DNA of 64,000 nucleotides from Paraburkholderia ribeironis (GTDB taxonomy: Bacteria > Pseudomonadota > Gammaproteobacteria > Burkholderiales > Burkholderiaceae). Below the pieces are notes generated by a model. That model saw nothing but the letters and a program-made list of their open reading frames with translations, made no database searches and was not told where the DNA came from. The stretch lies in contig NZ_CYGX02000012.1 in assembly GCF_900019265.1 (NCBI RefSeq), forward strand, positions 62,001 to 126,000, written 5' to 3'. This document shows, piece after piece, positions 8,225-17,110 of this stretch. The stretch's first letter is position 1, and each line of letters begins with the position of its first letter. Both the position numbers and the translations under genes were made by a program.

Positions 8225-9295
8225 TCAGGCAAAAATCTTCGCCAGCGTCCTCAGCTTGGTCAGCGTGAGGTCGGGGCTGCGGCGCAGATTGGCGATCAGC
8301 GCGGCGATGCTTGCAGGCGTCAATCTGGGCTTGGTGAAACTGCGCGGCATCGTCGGTCCCCACTGCGCCATCGCCTCGCGGCTCACGGCATGAATCCCCG
8401 TCGGCTCGTCGGACGTGAACAGATCGCCGTCGCAGTAGTGTTCGTGCTTGTCACCCCACGGGTCCTGCCAGTAATCGAAGATCTGGCTGCCCAGGATATG
8501 CCGGCCGATGCCCCACGCGTGGGTCCATCCGTTATCGCGCAGCACGCGCTGGCCCATACCGACCGCGTCCGCGTCAACGAGTTCGTAGGCGCTGTGGCTG
8601 TAGGTCGCGACAAAGCCCTGTGCAAGTGCAAGCGTGTGGTGATCGGCCGGCTTGTCGCCGAGATCGAGACGCATGAACGCGACAACAGGCGAGCCATCGG
8701 GAAGCACCTGCACGTCGCTCGGGATAAAACCAAAATGGCGCGTGTACCACGCACAGGTTTCCTGATAGTCAGCGAGTTCGAGTACGACGTGCCCCAGCCG
8801 GATGATCTCTGGCGCGCGCTCGGGCGGCCGCTGCGTACCGTTGATGCGGACGGTGGCGTCGACGGAATTGAATGGCAACGGCAGCCGATGCGGCAAGGTA
8901 GATGCTGGCGCCTGGCCCCAGATCGCGTCGACACGAAACCCGGAAGGGTCTATCAGTCGCACCACGTAGCCGCCGCCCGCCAGCACCGACCGTTCGACCT
9001 CCGACGCGCCAGGCAGCTTCGCAAGTGCGTCGAGCTCCCCCCTGCTGGCAACCTGCAAGCCAAACCCGACAAACCGTGCTTTCGACGCCTTGCGCACGAC
9101 ATAACAATAGTGCGAAGGCCCGGTACCACGAAGAAGCAGCAGCGCGTCGCCGCGCGAGACGGTTTGGAGTCCAAAGTCATTGAGAAAATGTTCGGCTTGC
9201 TCGAGGTCTGGCCGGTCAAATATCAGATAGGCCAATGCAGTCGCTTTCGCCGTTGGATGAGGATGACGAGCCGGCTGTGCAGTAGTCAGTTTCAT
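8225..9295 (-). CDS. VOC-fold extradiol (catechol 2,3-type) dioxygenase
   Basis: A type I extradiol ring-cleavage dioxygenase of 356 residues with two vicinal-oxygen-chelate repeats. The C-terminal repeat holds the probable Fe(II) triad: His169 in RLGHVV, His219 or 220 in ADHHTLAL, and Glu285 in GDKHEHY, with a typical spacing for the 2,3-dihydroxybiphenyl dioxygenase group. A C-terminal extension of about 60 residues (TKPRLTPAS onward) is not part of the usual core. It is the first gene of the leftward cluster, opposite a TetR gene, and the hydrolase and CoA ligase follow. It would open the ring of a catecholic or trihydroxybenzene intermediate; the substrate is inferred. Confidence 0.8.
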   Translation of the reverse strand: MKLTTAQPARHPHPTAKATALAYLIFDRPDLEQAEHFLNDFGLQTVSRGDALLLLRGTGPSHYCYVVRKASKARFVGFGLQVASRGELDALAKLPGASEVERSVLAGGGYVVRLIDPSGFRVDAIWGQAPASTLPHRLPLPFNSVDATVRINGTQRPPERAPEIIRLGHVVLELADYQETCAWYTRHFGFIPSDVQVLPDGSPVVAFMRLDLGDKPADHHTLALAQGFVATYSHSAYELVDADAVGMGQRVLRDNGWTHAWGIGRHILGSQIFDYWQDPWGDKHEHYCDGDLFTSDEPTGIHAVSREAMAQWGPTMPRSFTKPRLTPASIAALIANLRRSPDLTLTKLRTLAKIFA

Positions 9296-9741
9296 GGCGG
9301 AAGGTAATCAGGCGGTTGCGATGGCTGATGCGGCTTCGAGCGCTGGCGCGCTGGCGGGGTGATCCAGCGGCAGAAGATGCTCGCGCCCAATGAGGCGGTT
9401 CCCGACGGTACTGTGAAGATCGTGGGCAGTTGCGCGGACCCGCCGGACGCCTCTCACGCCACACCATGCGACGAGATGAACGCTCGCTGTTTCCCCCGCG
9501 GGACAATACGCCGGCGCGATACGGATGGCGGGTCCTGATGCCCGGGTGGGCGGACGAATAAGGTGATGCCGGCGGCCGCTGGGCGCGGCACCGTTTCTGG
9601 TTGCTGTCTCCACAGTCACTCCATGTGTTTTGGTTAGAGCGGCCCTCGGTGCCGTTAATGACATTAAACTCATCGCTGATAGTTTTGTCAATATAGACGT
9701 TCGAATCTATACTGTGAGATATGACCAAATCAGGATCCATC
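9296..9741. promoter_or_regulatory. Divergent control region between catabolic cluster and TetR gene
   Basis: This 446-base gap holds no convincing gene. It must contain the leftward promoter for the dioxygenase gene and the rightward promoter of the TetR gene. The last 60 bases are AT-rich and contain the promoter/palindrome described separately; the remainder is GC-rich without visible repeats. Confidence 0.5.
9685..9713 (+). promoter_or_regulatory. Sigma-70-like promoter with operator-like palindrome for TetR gene 1
   Basis: TTGTCA (9685-9690), a 17-base spacer and TATACT (9708-9713) give near-consensus -35 and -10 boxes. The spacer and -10 include an ATAGA/TCTAT inverted repeat around TTCGAA. 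Transcription would start near 9720, which favours the ATG at 9742 over the one at 9721. The same layout recurs before the second TetR gene, suggesting autorepression. Confidence 0.6.
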
Positions 9742-10497
9742 ATGGCAACCACGACAAATCGCCGGGCAGTCAAGCGTTCCACGGTTGCGGCGCCCGCCGC
9801 CCCTGAGCCCGTTGTCGAGGAGCGAGAGCCGCGCGGTGCGCGCCGCAAACGTGAGACGCGTGGCCGTCTGCTCGACGCCGCCCTCAGACTGATGGCCGAA
9901 AAGGGCATGGAGGGCGTGGCGATCAATGAAATCACCGAGGCCGCCGACGTGGGCTTTGGCTCGTTCTACAATCACTTCGAGTCGAAGGAGGCGATCTACG
10001 CGACGCTCGTCGATAACGTGTTTGAAGAATTCGCGAACATGCTTGATCGCCTTGCGGGCGGCATTTCCGACCCCGCAGAAGTGGTCGCCGTCTCCGTGCG
10101 CCACACTGTCCTGCGTGCGCGGCGTGATCCCGTGTGGGGACGTTTTCTGATACGTGAAGGGTTTTCCGCGCGCGCGATGAGCCGCGGGCTGGGGCAACGG
10201 CTTCTGCGCGACATCGGCAACGGCATTGCCGCGAAGCGGTTCGTTGTCGCGGACCCGTTTATCGGATTTCTTGCAGTGGGCGGCACCGTCCTCTGTGCCA
10301 TTGCGGCGGAGCTGAACTTTGTTGTGCCTGGCGCGAGCGCGGCGGGCGTGCTGAAAGAACTCGGCTTCAGCGGTGAGCACTTTCCAGAGCGCACGGCAGC
10401 GATGTTGCTGCAGACGCTCGGGCTAAAACGCGCGGAGGCGGAAAAGATTGCTACGCGTGCACTGCCCGTCGTTGAGGAAGCCGTCGAGGAAAATTGA
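9742..10497 (+). CDS. TetR/AcrR-family transcriptional regulator
   Basis: A predicted repressor of the divergent catabolic cluster, 251 residues from ATG 9742 (AGGA six bases upstream). An upstream ATG at 9721 would add seven residues but leaves almost no leader. The helix-turn-helix lies at about 45-80 (LLDAALRLMAEKG, then VGFGSFYNHFESKE), the standard TetR signature. The ligand domain is variable, with a hydrophobic helix near 170-200. It is a clear paralogue of the TetR gene at 17111: the DNA-binding region and the EVVAVSVRHT and LSRGLGQRLLRD-like stretches are nearly the same. The ligand may be a pathway intermediate; this is inferred from position. Confidence 0.85.
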   Translation: MATTTNRRAVKRSTVAAPAAPEPVVEEREPRGARRKRETRGRLLDAALRLMAEKGMEGVAINEITEAADVGFGSFYNHFESKEAIYATLVDNVFEEFANMLDRLAGGISDPAEVVAVSVRHTVLRARRDPVWGRFLIREGFSARAMSRGLGQRLLRDIGNGIAAKRFVVADPFIGFLAVGGTVLCAIAAELNFVVPGASAAGVLKELGFSGEHFPERTAAMLLQTLGLKRAEAEKIATRALPVVEEAVEEN

Positions 10498-10824
10498 GGC
10501 CGGTGAAAACGGGGTAATCATCTTGCCCTTCCTCACCGGAAAGACGACGCGTTTACCGCTCTCTTTCGTGGCCGCCGCTTGCCTTCTGGCGTCACCACGG
10601 GCGACCGGCTTTGCGCCGGGCGCGCCGACCCGTTGGCCCACGCCAGCAATCAACGCATAGCGAATCCCGGCTGGAAGGGACGACGCCCCTCCAGCACCTT
10701 CATCTGTGGTGGGTTGACCTGTACCGCAAGCTGGCTTCTTGCAACGGCGGCCGGCATCTTCACCGGACGTATGTCGACGCGAAATGATGGGCTAACAGTA
10801 CTGCTCGCGGGGTAAAGCGCCCGC
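10498..10824. other. Intergenic region between TetR gene 1 and efflux operon
   Basis: About 330 bases between the ends of a rightward TetR gene and a leftward efflux operon. Short open frames here overlap in ways that look like chance. A region of convergent termination is expected, but no strong U-tailed hairpin was found. Confidence 0.35.
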
Positions 10825-12288
10825 TCATTGCGTTGACGCTGCCGTCTGCTGGGCCGCGGGCAGCTCTCCCATCGCCTGGAACAATGCGGCTGTATCGCTC
10901 ATGCGCTGGCCCGCTGCGCGAGCGGCACCGATCTGCGCGTTGAGATACCGCGACTCGCTGGCGTGCGTTGCCGTCGAAGGCAGTGAGCCCATGCGGTGGC
11001 GCGACGCCGTGTCGTCGAATGCAGCGTGCGCGGCCTCCGCGGCCACATCCGTCGACGCGAGCGTCTGCGCGTCGTTATCCAGCGCAGCGAGCGAATTCGC
11101 GACATCCTGGAACGCGCAGAGCACCGTCGACTTGTAGTGCAGCACCGCGGCGTCGTAGGCATCGATCGATGCGCGGCGCTGCGCGAACAATGCGCCGCCA
11201 TGAAAGATCGGCTGCGACAGGCTGGCGCCGACAGCCCAAAGCCCGCCCGCGCCCGAAAGCACCATTGGCCAGCTGAAGCCGCCGCGACCCATCGAGCCCG
11301 TCAGCGACAAGCCCGGGAAGAGTTGCGCCGTTGCAGCGCCCACATCGGCGGCCGCGGCCTTGACGGCGGCGTCGGCTGCCTGGATGTCCGGGCGCGAGCG
11401 CAGCAGGTCCGACGGCACGGCCACGGGCACGTGCTCGGGCAGCGAGAGGCTGTCGAGATCTGGCACGCCCGGAGCGTTGTCCGGCGTGCGGCCCATCAGC
11501 ACCGCTAACGCATGGACCGCCGACGTGCGTTGCTGACGCAGCGTCGGCAACGTCGCCGCGATGGAAGCAGCGTCCTGTTTCGACGCGAGCGCCTGGGCGC
11601 GCGAGACCGAACCCAGCGCGTAGCGCTGCTGATCCTCGTTTGCGGCGTCGTTGGCGACAGCTACGAGCCGTTCGGTGAGCGCGATCTGCCGATCGAGTGC
11701 CGCGACACTGATCGCAGTGCCGACAATGTTCGCTGCGAGCGCGCGACGCGACGCCTCCAGTTCAAACGCCTGTACGTTCACACGGGCAGCGCTCGCCGAA
11801 TTCATATAACGTGTCTGGCCGAACAGGTCGAACGTGTAATGCGCGAGCAGTTGCCCGGCAAAGAAGTTGTACTGCACCTGCTCAGGGCCAAGCCCCGGCA
11901 CGACGGGTGAACGAGCGCGCTCGACCTGCACGGCGCCGTCGATGGACGGCAGCGTCGATGCGCCGACCTGCGCGCGCAGTTCCTCTTGCGCCGCCGCGAG
12001 TGTGCGCTGCGTCGCCGCGAGCGTCGGGCTGTTGCGCAAGCCTTCGTCGACGAGGGCATCCAGCGCGTCGGAGCGGTACAGCCGCCACCATTGCCCAACG
12101 GCAGTCACGCCGACATCGAATGTCTGTGCAATGCCACCCGCGGCCACGGTCTTCGACGGCTGCGCCTGGGCACCGTAATGCCCGGGCGACGGCATGGCCG
12201 GCGGCTCGCCGCTCGGCCCGAACGAGCACGCCGTTACAGCGAGTGTCGCGGCCACGGCCAGCACGGATGTCTTGTAGGTAAAACTCAT
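10825..12288 (-). CDS. Outer membrane efflux lipoprotein (OprM/NodT type)
   Basis: The outer-membrane channel of a tripartite RND pump, 487 residues. ATG 12288 has GGAGG upstream and begins two bases after the stop of the pump gene; a TTG at 12294 is less likely. The signal peptide ends in a lipobox (LAVTAC), so Cys about 21 would be lipidated. Two OEP repeats are recognisable, each with Ala/Gln-rich coiled-coil helices (for example TLAATQRTLAAAQEEL) and the RSRPDIQAADAAVKAAAADVGAA segment typical of NodT proteins. It is the last gene of a three-gene operon with the adaptor and the permease. Confidence 0.9.
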   Translation of the reverse strand: MSFTYKTSVLAVAATLAVTACSFGPSGEPPAMPSPGHYGAQAQPSKTVAAGGIAQTFDVGVTAVGQWWRLYRSDALDALVDEGLRNSPTLAATQRTLAAAQEELRAQVGASTLPSIDGAVQVERARSPVVPGLGPEQVQYNFFAGQLLAHYTFDLFGQTRYMNSASAARVNVQAFELEASRRALAANIVGTAISVAALDRQIALTERLVAVANDAANEDQQRYALGSVSRAQALASKQDAASIAATLPTLRQQRTSAVHALAVLMGRTPDNAPGVPDLDSLSLPEHVPVAVPSDLLRSRPDIQAADAAVKAAAADVGAATAQLFPGLSLTGSMGRGGFSWPMVLSGAGGLWAVGASLSQPIFHGGALFAQRRASIDAYDAAVLHYKSTVLCAFQDVANSLAALDNDAQTLASTDVAAEAAHAAFDDTASRHRMGSLPSTATHASESRYLNAQIGAARAAGQRMSDTAALFQAMGELPAAQQTAASTQ

Positions 12289-12290
12289 GA

Positions 12291-15200
12291 TCAAACCTCC
12301 GTATGCTCGACGAGGACCTGTTGCGCGCCGCTCTCGTCGCGATGCACCCTGAAGCAGGTCGCGTAAAGCGCTGGCAGGAAGAACACCGTTAGCACCGTGG
12401 CGATGGTGATACCGCCCATCAGCGCAGTCGCCATCGGTCCGAAGAAGCCCGAGCGAAGCAGCGGAATCAACGCGAGCACGGCAGCGGCGGCCGTCAGCAT
12501 GATTGGCCTGAAGCGCCGCACCGTTGCGCCGATAATGGCGTCGAAGCGCGCGTGCCCTGCCGCGATGTCCTGATCAATCTGGTCGACCAGAATCACCGAG
12601 TTGCGCATGATGATGCCGAACATCGCGATCACGCCAAGCAACGCGACGAAGCCAAACGGTTTGCCGAACAGCAGCAGCGCGGCCACCACGCCAATCAGAC
12701 CCAGCGGCGCCGTCAGCACGACGATGAACGTGCGCGCGAAGTTCTTCAGCTGGATCATCAGCAGCGTCAGCACTGCGATGATCATCAGCGGCATTTCCGC
12801 GTTGATCGAAGTCTGGCCTTTGACGCTCTCTTCCACGGCGCCGCCGACCTCGATCCGATAACCGACAGGCAGTTTGGCGCGCTCAGCGGCAAGCGCGTGG
12901 TCAATCTCGTGCGTCACGTCAATGCCCTGCGCGTCGCCGCGCACGTCGGCCTGCACGGTGATGGCGGGCTGCCGGTCGCGCTCCCAGATCACACCGTACT
13001 CGAGCGTATCGCGCACATGTCCGAGCGAGCCGAGCGGCACCGGGCCGTTGGGTGTCGGAATGGCCAGGCTCGTGAGCTTCGCAGGGTCGACGCGCTCGCT
13101 CTTCGGCGCACGCAGGTCGACGTTGATCAGCTTGTCGCGCTCGCGGTACTGCGTCACCGTGTAGCCGGACAGCGTCATGGCGAGGAAGCTGGACACGTCC
13201 TCCGACGTTACGCCAAGCTGGCGCGCCCTGTTCTGGTCGACTTCGAACGAAATTGAACGTTCGGCCGGCTCGTCCCAGTCGAACTGGACGTTGCGCGTGC
13301 GCGGGTCGGCACGGACCTTCTGAGCAACCGTATCCGCGAGCGAGCGCACAGTCGCGATATCGTCGCCGCTTACGCGAAACTTGATCGGGAACCCCACGGG
13401 CGGACCATTCTCGAGTCGTGCCACGCGCGTGCGAACGCCAGAGAAGTCCTTCTCCAGTTTCGCGTCCAGCCAGTGCATCAGCTCCTCGCGCGTCTCGACG
13501 TCTTTGGCCGTAATCACGAACTGCGCGAAGTTGGGCTGCTGAAGCTGCTGGTCGAGCGGCAGATAGAAGCGCGGCGCGCCCGTGCCGACGAAGTCGACAA
13601 AATGCTCGATCCCCCGCTTGCCATCCAGGACTTTCTCGACGCGCTTCGCTTCGCGCAGCGTCGCCTCGAACGAAGCGCCTTCCGGCAGCCTGAGGTCGAC
13701 GAGCAGTTCCGGCCGCTCGGAGTTCGGGAAGAACTGTCGTGGCACGCGCGTGAATGCAGCCATTGCAATAACAAAGAGCACGGCGGTAACACCCAGCACC
13801 AGCCAGCGTCGGTCGATACAGCACGTGACCCAGCCTGACAGGCGCCGGTAGAAGCCCGTGTTGTAGACCTCGTGCTCATCGTGGTGCCCGCCATTCGCAT
13901 GGACCTTGCGCTCCGGCAGCATATGAAAGCCCAGCAACGGCACCAGCACGACGGCCGCGAACCACGAAACGACGAGCGAAATGGCCGACACTTCGAAGAT
14001 CGAGCGCGTGTACTCACCCGTGCTCGATCTGGCGAGCGCGATCGGCAGGAAGCCCGAGACCGTCACGAGCGTACCCGTCAGCATCGGGAACGCCGTGCTC
14101 GTATAGGCAAACGCCGCCGCGCGCATGCGGCTCCAGCCCTGCTCCAGCTTCACGGCCATCATTTCGACGGCGATGATCGCGTCGTCGACGAGCAGTCCCA
14201 GCGCGAGCACGAGCGTGCCGAGCGACACCTTGTCCAGTCCGATACCGAACAGATGCATGCACAGCGCCGTCACGGCGAGCACGATTGGAATCGTGATCAC
14301 GACCACCATACCCGTGCGAAAACCGAGCGAAACGAGGCTCACGACGAGCACGATCGCCACTGCTTCGCCAACCGAGCGCACGAACTCATCGACCGAGTGC
14401 TTGACCGCATGCGGCATGCTCGAGACGGGCGCCAGCTTGAGGCCCGCAGGCAGCGTTGCCTGCAGCTCAGCCGCTCTTGCGTCGAGCGCCTTGCCGAGGT
14501 CGATTACGTCGCCACCCTTTTGCATCGTCACGCCAATGCCGAGCACCGCCTGGCCGCCGACGCGCATCTGCGTCACGGGCGGATCGTCATAGCCGCGCTT
14601 GATCGTCGCGATGTCGCCGAGGCGAAACGTGCGCTTGTTGACGGTGACGAGTGTGTCGGCGAGCGCCTGTTCGTCCTTGAACGCGCCGCTCGGCCGCACG
14701 AACACGCGGTCGTCCGCCGTCGTGATGGTGCCGACGGGTGCGACGGTGTTCTGCGCGTCGATGGCCTGTGCCAGCTGCTGGGGCGTGATCGAAAGCCGCG
14801 TCAGTTGCGCATTGGATATCTCGACGAAGATGTGCTGATCGGGATCGCCCAGGTAGTCAACTTTTGCGACACCGGGCACGCGCAGCAGGACCGTGCGCAG
14901 CTTGTCCGCATAGTCGTGCAGCTGCGCAGGGGAAAAGCCGTCGCCTTCGAGCGCGTAGATGTTCGTGTAGACGTCACCAAACTCGTCGTTGAAGAATGGT
15001 CCGACCGTCCCCTTCGGAAGCGTCGCCGCGATGTCGCCGACCTTCTTGCGGACCTGATACCACGTCTCGGGCACGTCCTTGACGGGCGCCGAGTCCTTCA
15101 TCGCGAAGAAGATCATCGACTCGCCGGGCCGCGAGTAGCTCTTGATGTTGTCGATATACGGCGCCGCCTGCAGCTGTCGGCCGATCCGGTCCGTGACCTG

Positions 15201-15464
15201 GTCCTGCACCTCACGGGCGGTCGCGCCCGGCCAGTAAGTCTTGATCACCATCGTCCGGAATGTGAACGGCGGATCTTCCGATTGCGCGAGTTGCGTATAG
15301 CCGATCACGCCAAAAAGCGTTGCCAGCCCGATCAGAAAGATCACGAGCTGCTGGTGTCGCAGCGCCCACGCAGAGAGATTGAATCCAGTGCCGCTGGCGG
15401 TTTCCTCGTTAGAAGCGTTCACGGGCGCGCTGTCGCGGGCGTTTTCATGGTCGCGAGCGTTCAT
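12291..15464 (-). CDS. RND efflux transporter permease (AcrB/HAE1-like)
   Basis: The proton-driven inner-membrane pump of the tripartite system, 1057 residues, the usual length for this family. The topology is one N-terminal helix, a periplasmic loop, six helices, a second large loop and five more helices. The proton-relay aspartates are present in GLLVDDAIIAVE (TM4). Its ATG overlaps the adaptor stop by four bases. The divergence from AcrB/MexB and the linked lipoprotein adaptor suggest the TriC/VmeF-like branch, which often exports detergents, organic acids or biocides. Substrate is not readable from sequence. Confidence 0.92.
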   Translation of the reverse strand: MNARDHENARDSAPVNASNEETASGTGFNLSAWALRHQQLVIFLIGLATLFGVIGYTQLAQSEDPPFTFRTMVIKTYWPGATAREVQDQVTDRIGRQLQAAPYIDNIKSYSRPGESMIFFAMKDSAPVKDVPETWYQVRKKVGDIAATLPKGTVGPFFNDEFGDVYTNIYALEGDGFSPAQLHDYADKLRTVLLRVPGVAKVDYLGDPDQHIFVEISNAQLTRLSITPQQLAQAIDAQNTVAPVGTITTADDRVFVRPSGAFKDEQALADTLVTVNKRTFRLGDIATIKRGYDDPPVTQMRVGGQAVLGIGVTMQKGGDVIDLGKALDARAAELQATLPAGLKLAPVSSMPHAVKHSVDEFVRSVGEAVAIVLVVSLVSLGFRTGMVVVITIPIVLAVTALCMHLFGIGLDKVSLGTLVLALGLLVDDAIIAVEMMAVKLEQGWSRMRAAAFAYTSTAFPMLTGTLVTVSGFLPIALARSSTGEYTRSIFEVSAISLVVSWFAAVVLVPLLGFHMLPERKVHANGGHHDEHEVYNTGFYRRLSGWVTCCIDRRWLVLGVTAVLFVIAMAAFTRVPRQFFPNSERPELLVDLRLPEGASFEATLREAKRVEKVLDGKRGIEHFVDFVGTGAPRFYLPLDQQLQQPNFAQFVITAKDVETREELMHWLDAKLEKDFSGVRTRVARLENGPPVGFPIKFRVSGDDIATVRSLADTVAQKVRADPRTRNVQFDWDEPAERSISFEVDQNRARQLGVTSEDVSSFLAMTLSGYTVTQYRERDKLINVDLRAPKSERVDPAKLTSLAIPTPNGPVPLGSLGHVRDTLEYGVIWERDRQPAITVQADVRGDAQGIDVTHEIDHALAAERAKLPVGYRIEVGGAVEESVKGQTSINAEMPLMIIAVLTLLMIQLKNFARTFIVVLTAPLGLIGVVAALLLFGKPFGFVALLGVIAMFGIIMRNSVILVDQIDQDIAAGHARFDAIIGATVRRFRPIMLTAAAAVLALIPLLRSGFFGPMATALMGGITIATVLTVFFLPALYATCFRVHRDESGAQQVLVEHTEV

Positions 15465-16639
15465 GTCGGGAAATCCTCGGCATGCAGCGGAGGCACAACC
15501 TGCACATGTTGCCCTGAACTCACGGCATGCACCCCTTGCAGGATGACGCGGTCGCCATCATGCAGGCCCGAACTGATCGACACCGTACGTTCGTCGTATC
15601 GCTCGATCGTGACAGAACGAAGCTCGAGCGTGTCGCTGCCGCCACGAATCACCCACACGGCGGGCTTCTCACCCTGGTGAAAGAGCGCAGTCACGGGCAG
15701 CGTAAATGCCTGGCCGACTGAGCCATCGCCTGCAACATCGAACGCAACATTGGCCGTCATGCCAAGACGCACTTCGGGACTCGGGGCCGCGAGCGTCAGC
15801 TTGACGCGCCACGTGCGGCTTTCCTGGTCAGCGGCAGGCGACACCTCGCGCACGCTCGCCTCGAAAGACTTGCCCGGCAGAGCGGGCAACGTCACACGCG
15901 CCTTGCTGCCCACCGTGAGGGAGTTCAGCACACGCTCCGGCGCGTCGCAGACGATATCGACGTCGCCCGTCCAGTCGATGTGATAGACGGCCTGGGTTGC
16001 CTGAACGTTCTGCCCGGTGTCGGCATCTTCCGAGGTGATTACGCCGTCGTGATCCGCCGTGAGCGATGCGTAGCGCAGGTGATCCGACGCGAGCGCCATC
16101 TGGGCAAGCGCGGAATTGCGCTGCGCCAGCGCAGTCGCATAGGCGTCCTGCGTCTGTTCGAGTTGGGCGGGCGCAATCAGGTTGGCGTGCGCCTGCGCTT
16201 CGTCGCGGTCGAGCTGCTGTTTCGCGAAAACAAGGCGGTGTTCGGCTGCGTCCAGTTGCGCTCGTGCGTTGACGAGGTTGTTCTGCAGATCGGTTGGGTC
16301 GAGCAATGCAACCGTTTGGCCCGCCTTGACCGTATCGCCGATGCGCACTCGCCGCTCGGTGATTTTGCCTCCCACGCGGAACGAAAGCGGTGTGGAATAG
16401 CGCGCCTGTACCTGGGCGGGTAGCGAGGTGCTCGCCATGCGTGCGTCCGGGCGAACGGCACGGGCAACCACGGGCTTGGCCTCGGGCACAACAGCTTCGC
16501 GCTGGTGGCACGCGCAAAGGAGGATCGCGCTGCACGCTGCGATGACGATGGGTGCCCGGCGCGTCGACCGGACGAAGAACGGCAACAGGGAACGCGCCCG
16601 TTTCAGCGCGACAGGACCGGAATGTTTCACGATGTTCAC
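15461..16639 (-). CDS. RND efflux periplasmic adaptor lipoprotein
   Basis: The membrane-fusion protein joining pump and outer-membrane channel. The frame is open to an ATG at 16741, but the leader there is long. A GTG at 16639 or 16630 places the basic stretch and hydrophobic run directly before the lipobox (ILLCAC), so 16639 is used here; about 392 residues. A lipoyl/barrel-sandwich segment (VGGKITERRVRIGDTVKAGQTVALLDP), a coiled-coil hairpin (residues about 120-170) and beta-barrel domains follow. It is the first gene of the operon, opposite a TetR gene. The start is uncertain; function is not. Confidence 0.85.
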   Translation of the reverse strand: MNIVKHSGPVALKRARSLLPFFVRSTRRAPIVIAACSAILLCACHQREAVVPEAKPVVARAVRPDARMASTSLPAQVQARYSTPLSFRVGGKITERRVRIGDTVKAGQTVALLDPTDLQNNLVNARAQLDAAEHRLVFAKQQLDRDEAQAHANLIAPAQLEQTQDAYATALAQRNSALAQMALASDHLRYASLTADHDGVITSEDADTGQNVQATQAVYHIDWTGDVDIVCDAPERVLNSLTVGSKARVTLPALPGKSFEASVREVSPAADQESRTWRVKLTLAAPSPEVRLGMTANVAFDVAGDGSVGQAFTLPVTALFHQGEKPAVWVIRGGSDTLELRSVTIERYDERTVSISSGLHDGDRVILQGVHAVSSGQHVQVVPPLHAEDFPT

Positions 16640-17110
16640 AAGGCAGTGATGAGTCCAGGAAGAAAAGTCATCCGCGCTGGTGGAAACCGGCCGTGCCTGC
16701 GGGAAGCACGCTTTTCCATCGACGCGAAAACAGGAAAGCAATCTGATGCGTTACTGATCCGTTACTGATCCGTTAATAGTCCTCTTTAACAACTCGACGG
16801 AGCGACGGCCCGGACGTTGTGGCGGGTCATCGCATGCAGCACGGTGCACGTGCCTCGGTGCGGATCAGCGGCATCCGATCAGCGCGCTCTGATGCCCACG
16901 CGCTCTTCTACACGGTGTCTGTGGATTGAGGCCCGGTGTCGACCAGCGCCTCGGAGGCGTTTCGCTGTATCCACGTGGTGCTTCAGTCCTGCCGGTTCGC
17001 ACATTTGTGCTGGGCTCTCCGCATGGGTGAGATTAGACCCATTTCTGATATCATTGTCAACTATGATGTTTAGATCTAAAATATGATGAAACAGTGACTC
17101 AGGAGGCAAC
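16640..17110. promoter_or_regulatory. Divergent control region between efflux operon and TetR gene 2
   Basis: A 471-base non-coding stretch (370 bases if the longer adaptor start is used). Around 16745-16777 there is a local repeat of the sequence ttactgatccgtta, occurring twice in tandem. The right end holds the TetR promoter. The leftward promoter of the pump operon must also be here but was not pinned down. Confidence 0.45.
17054..17082 (+). promoter_or_regulatory. Sigma-70-like promoter with 12-bp palindrome for TetR gene 2
   Basis: TTGTCA (17054-17059), 17 bases, then TAAAAT (17077-17082). The perfect palindrome TTTAGATCTAAA (17069-17080) overlaps the -10 box and is a good operator candidate. 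The 45 bases from 17045 align with 9676-9720 before the paralogous TetR gene. Confidence 0.6.
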
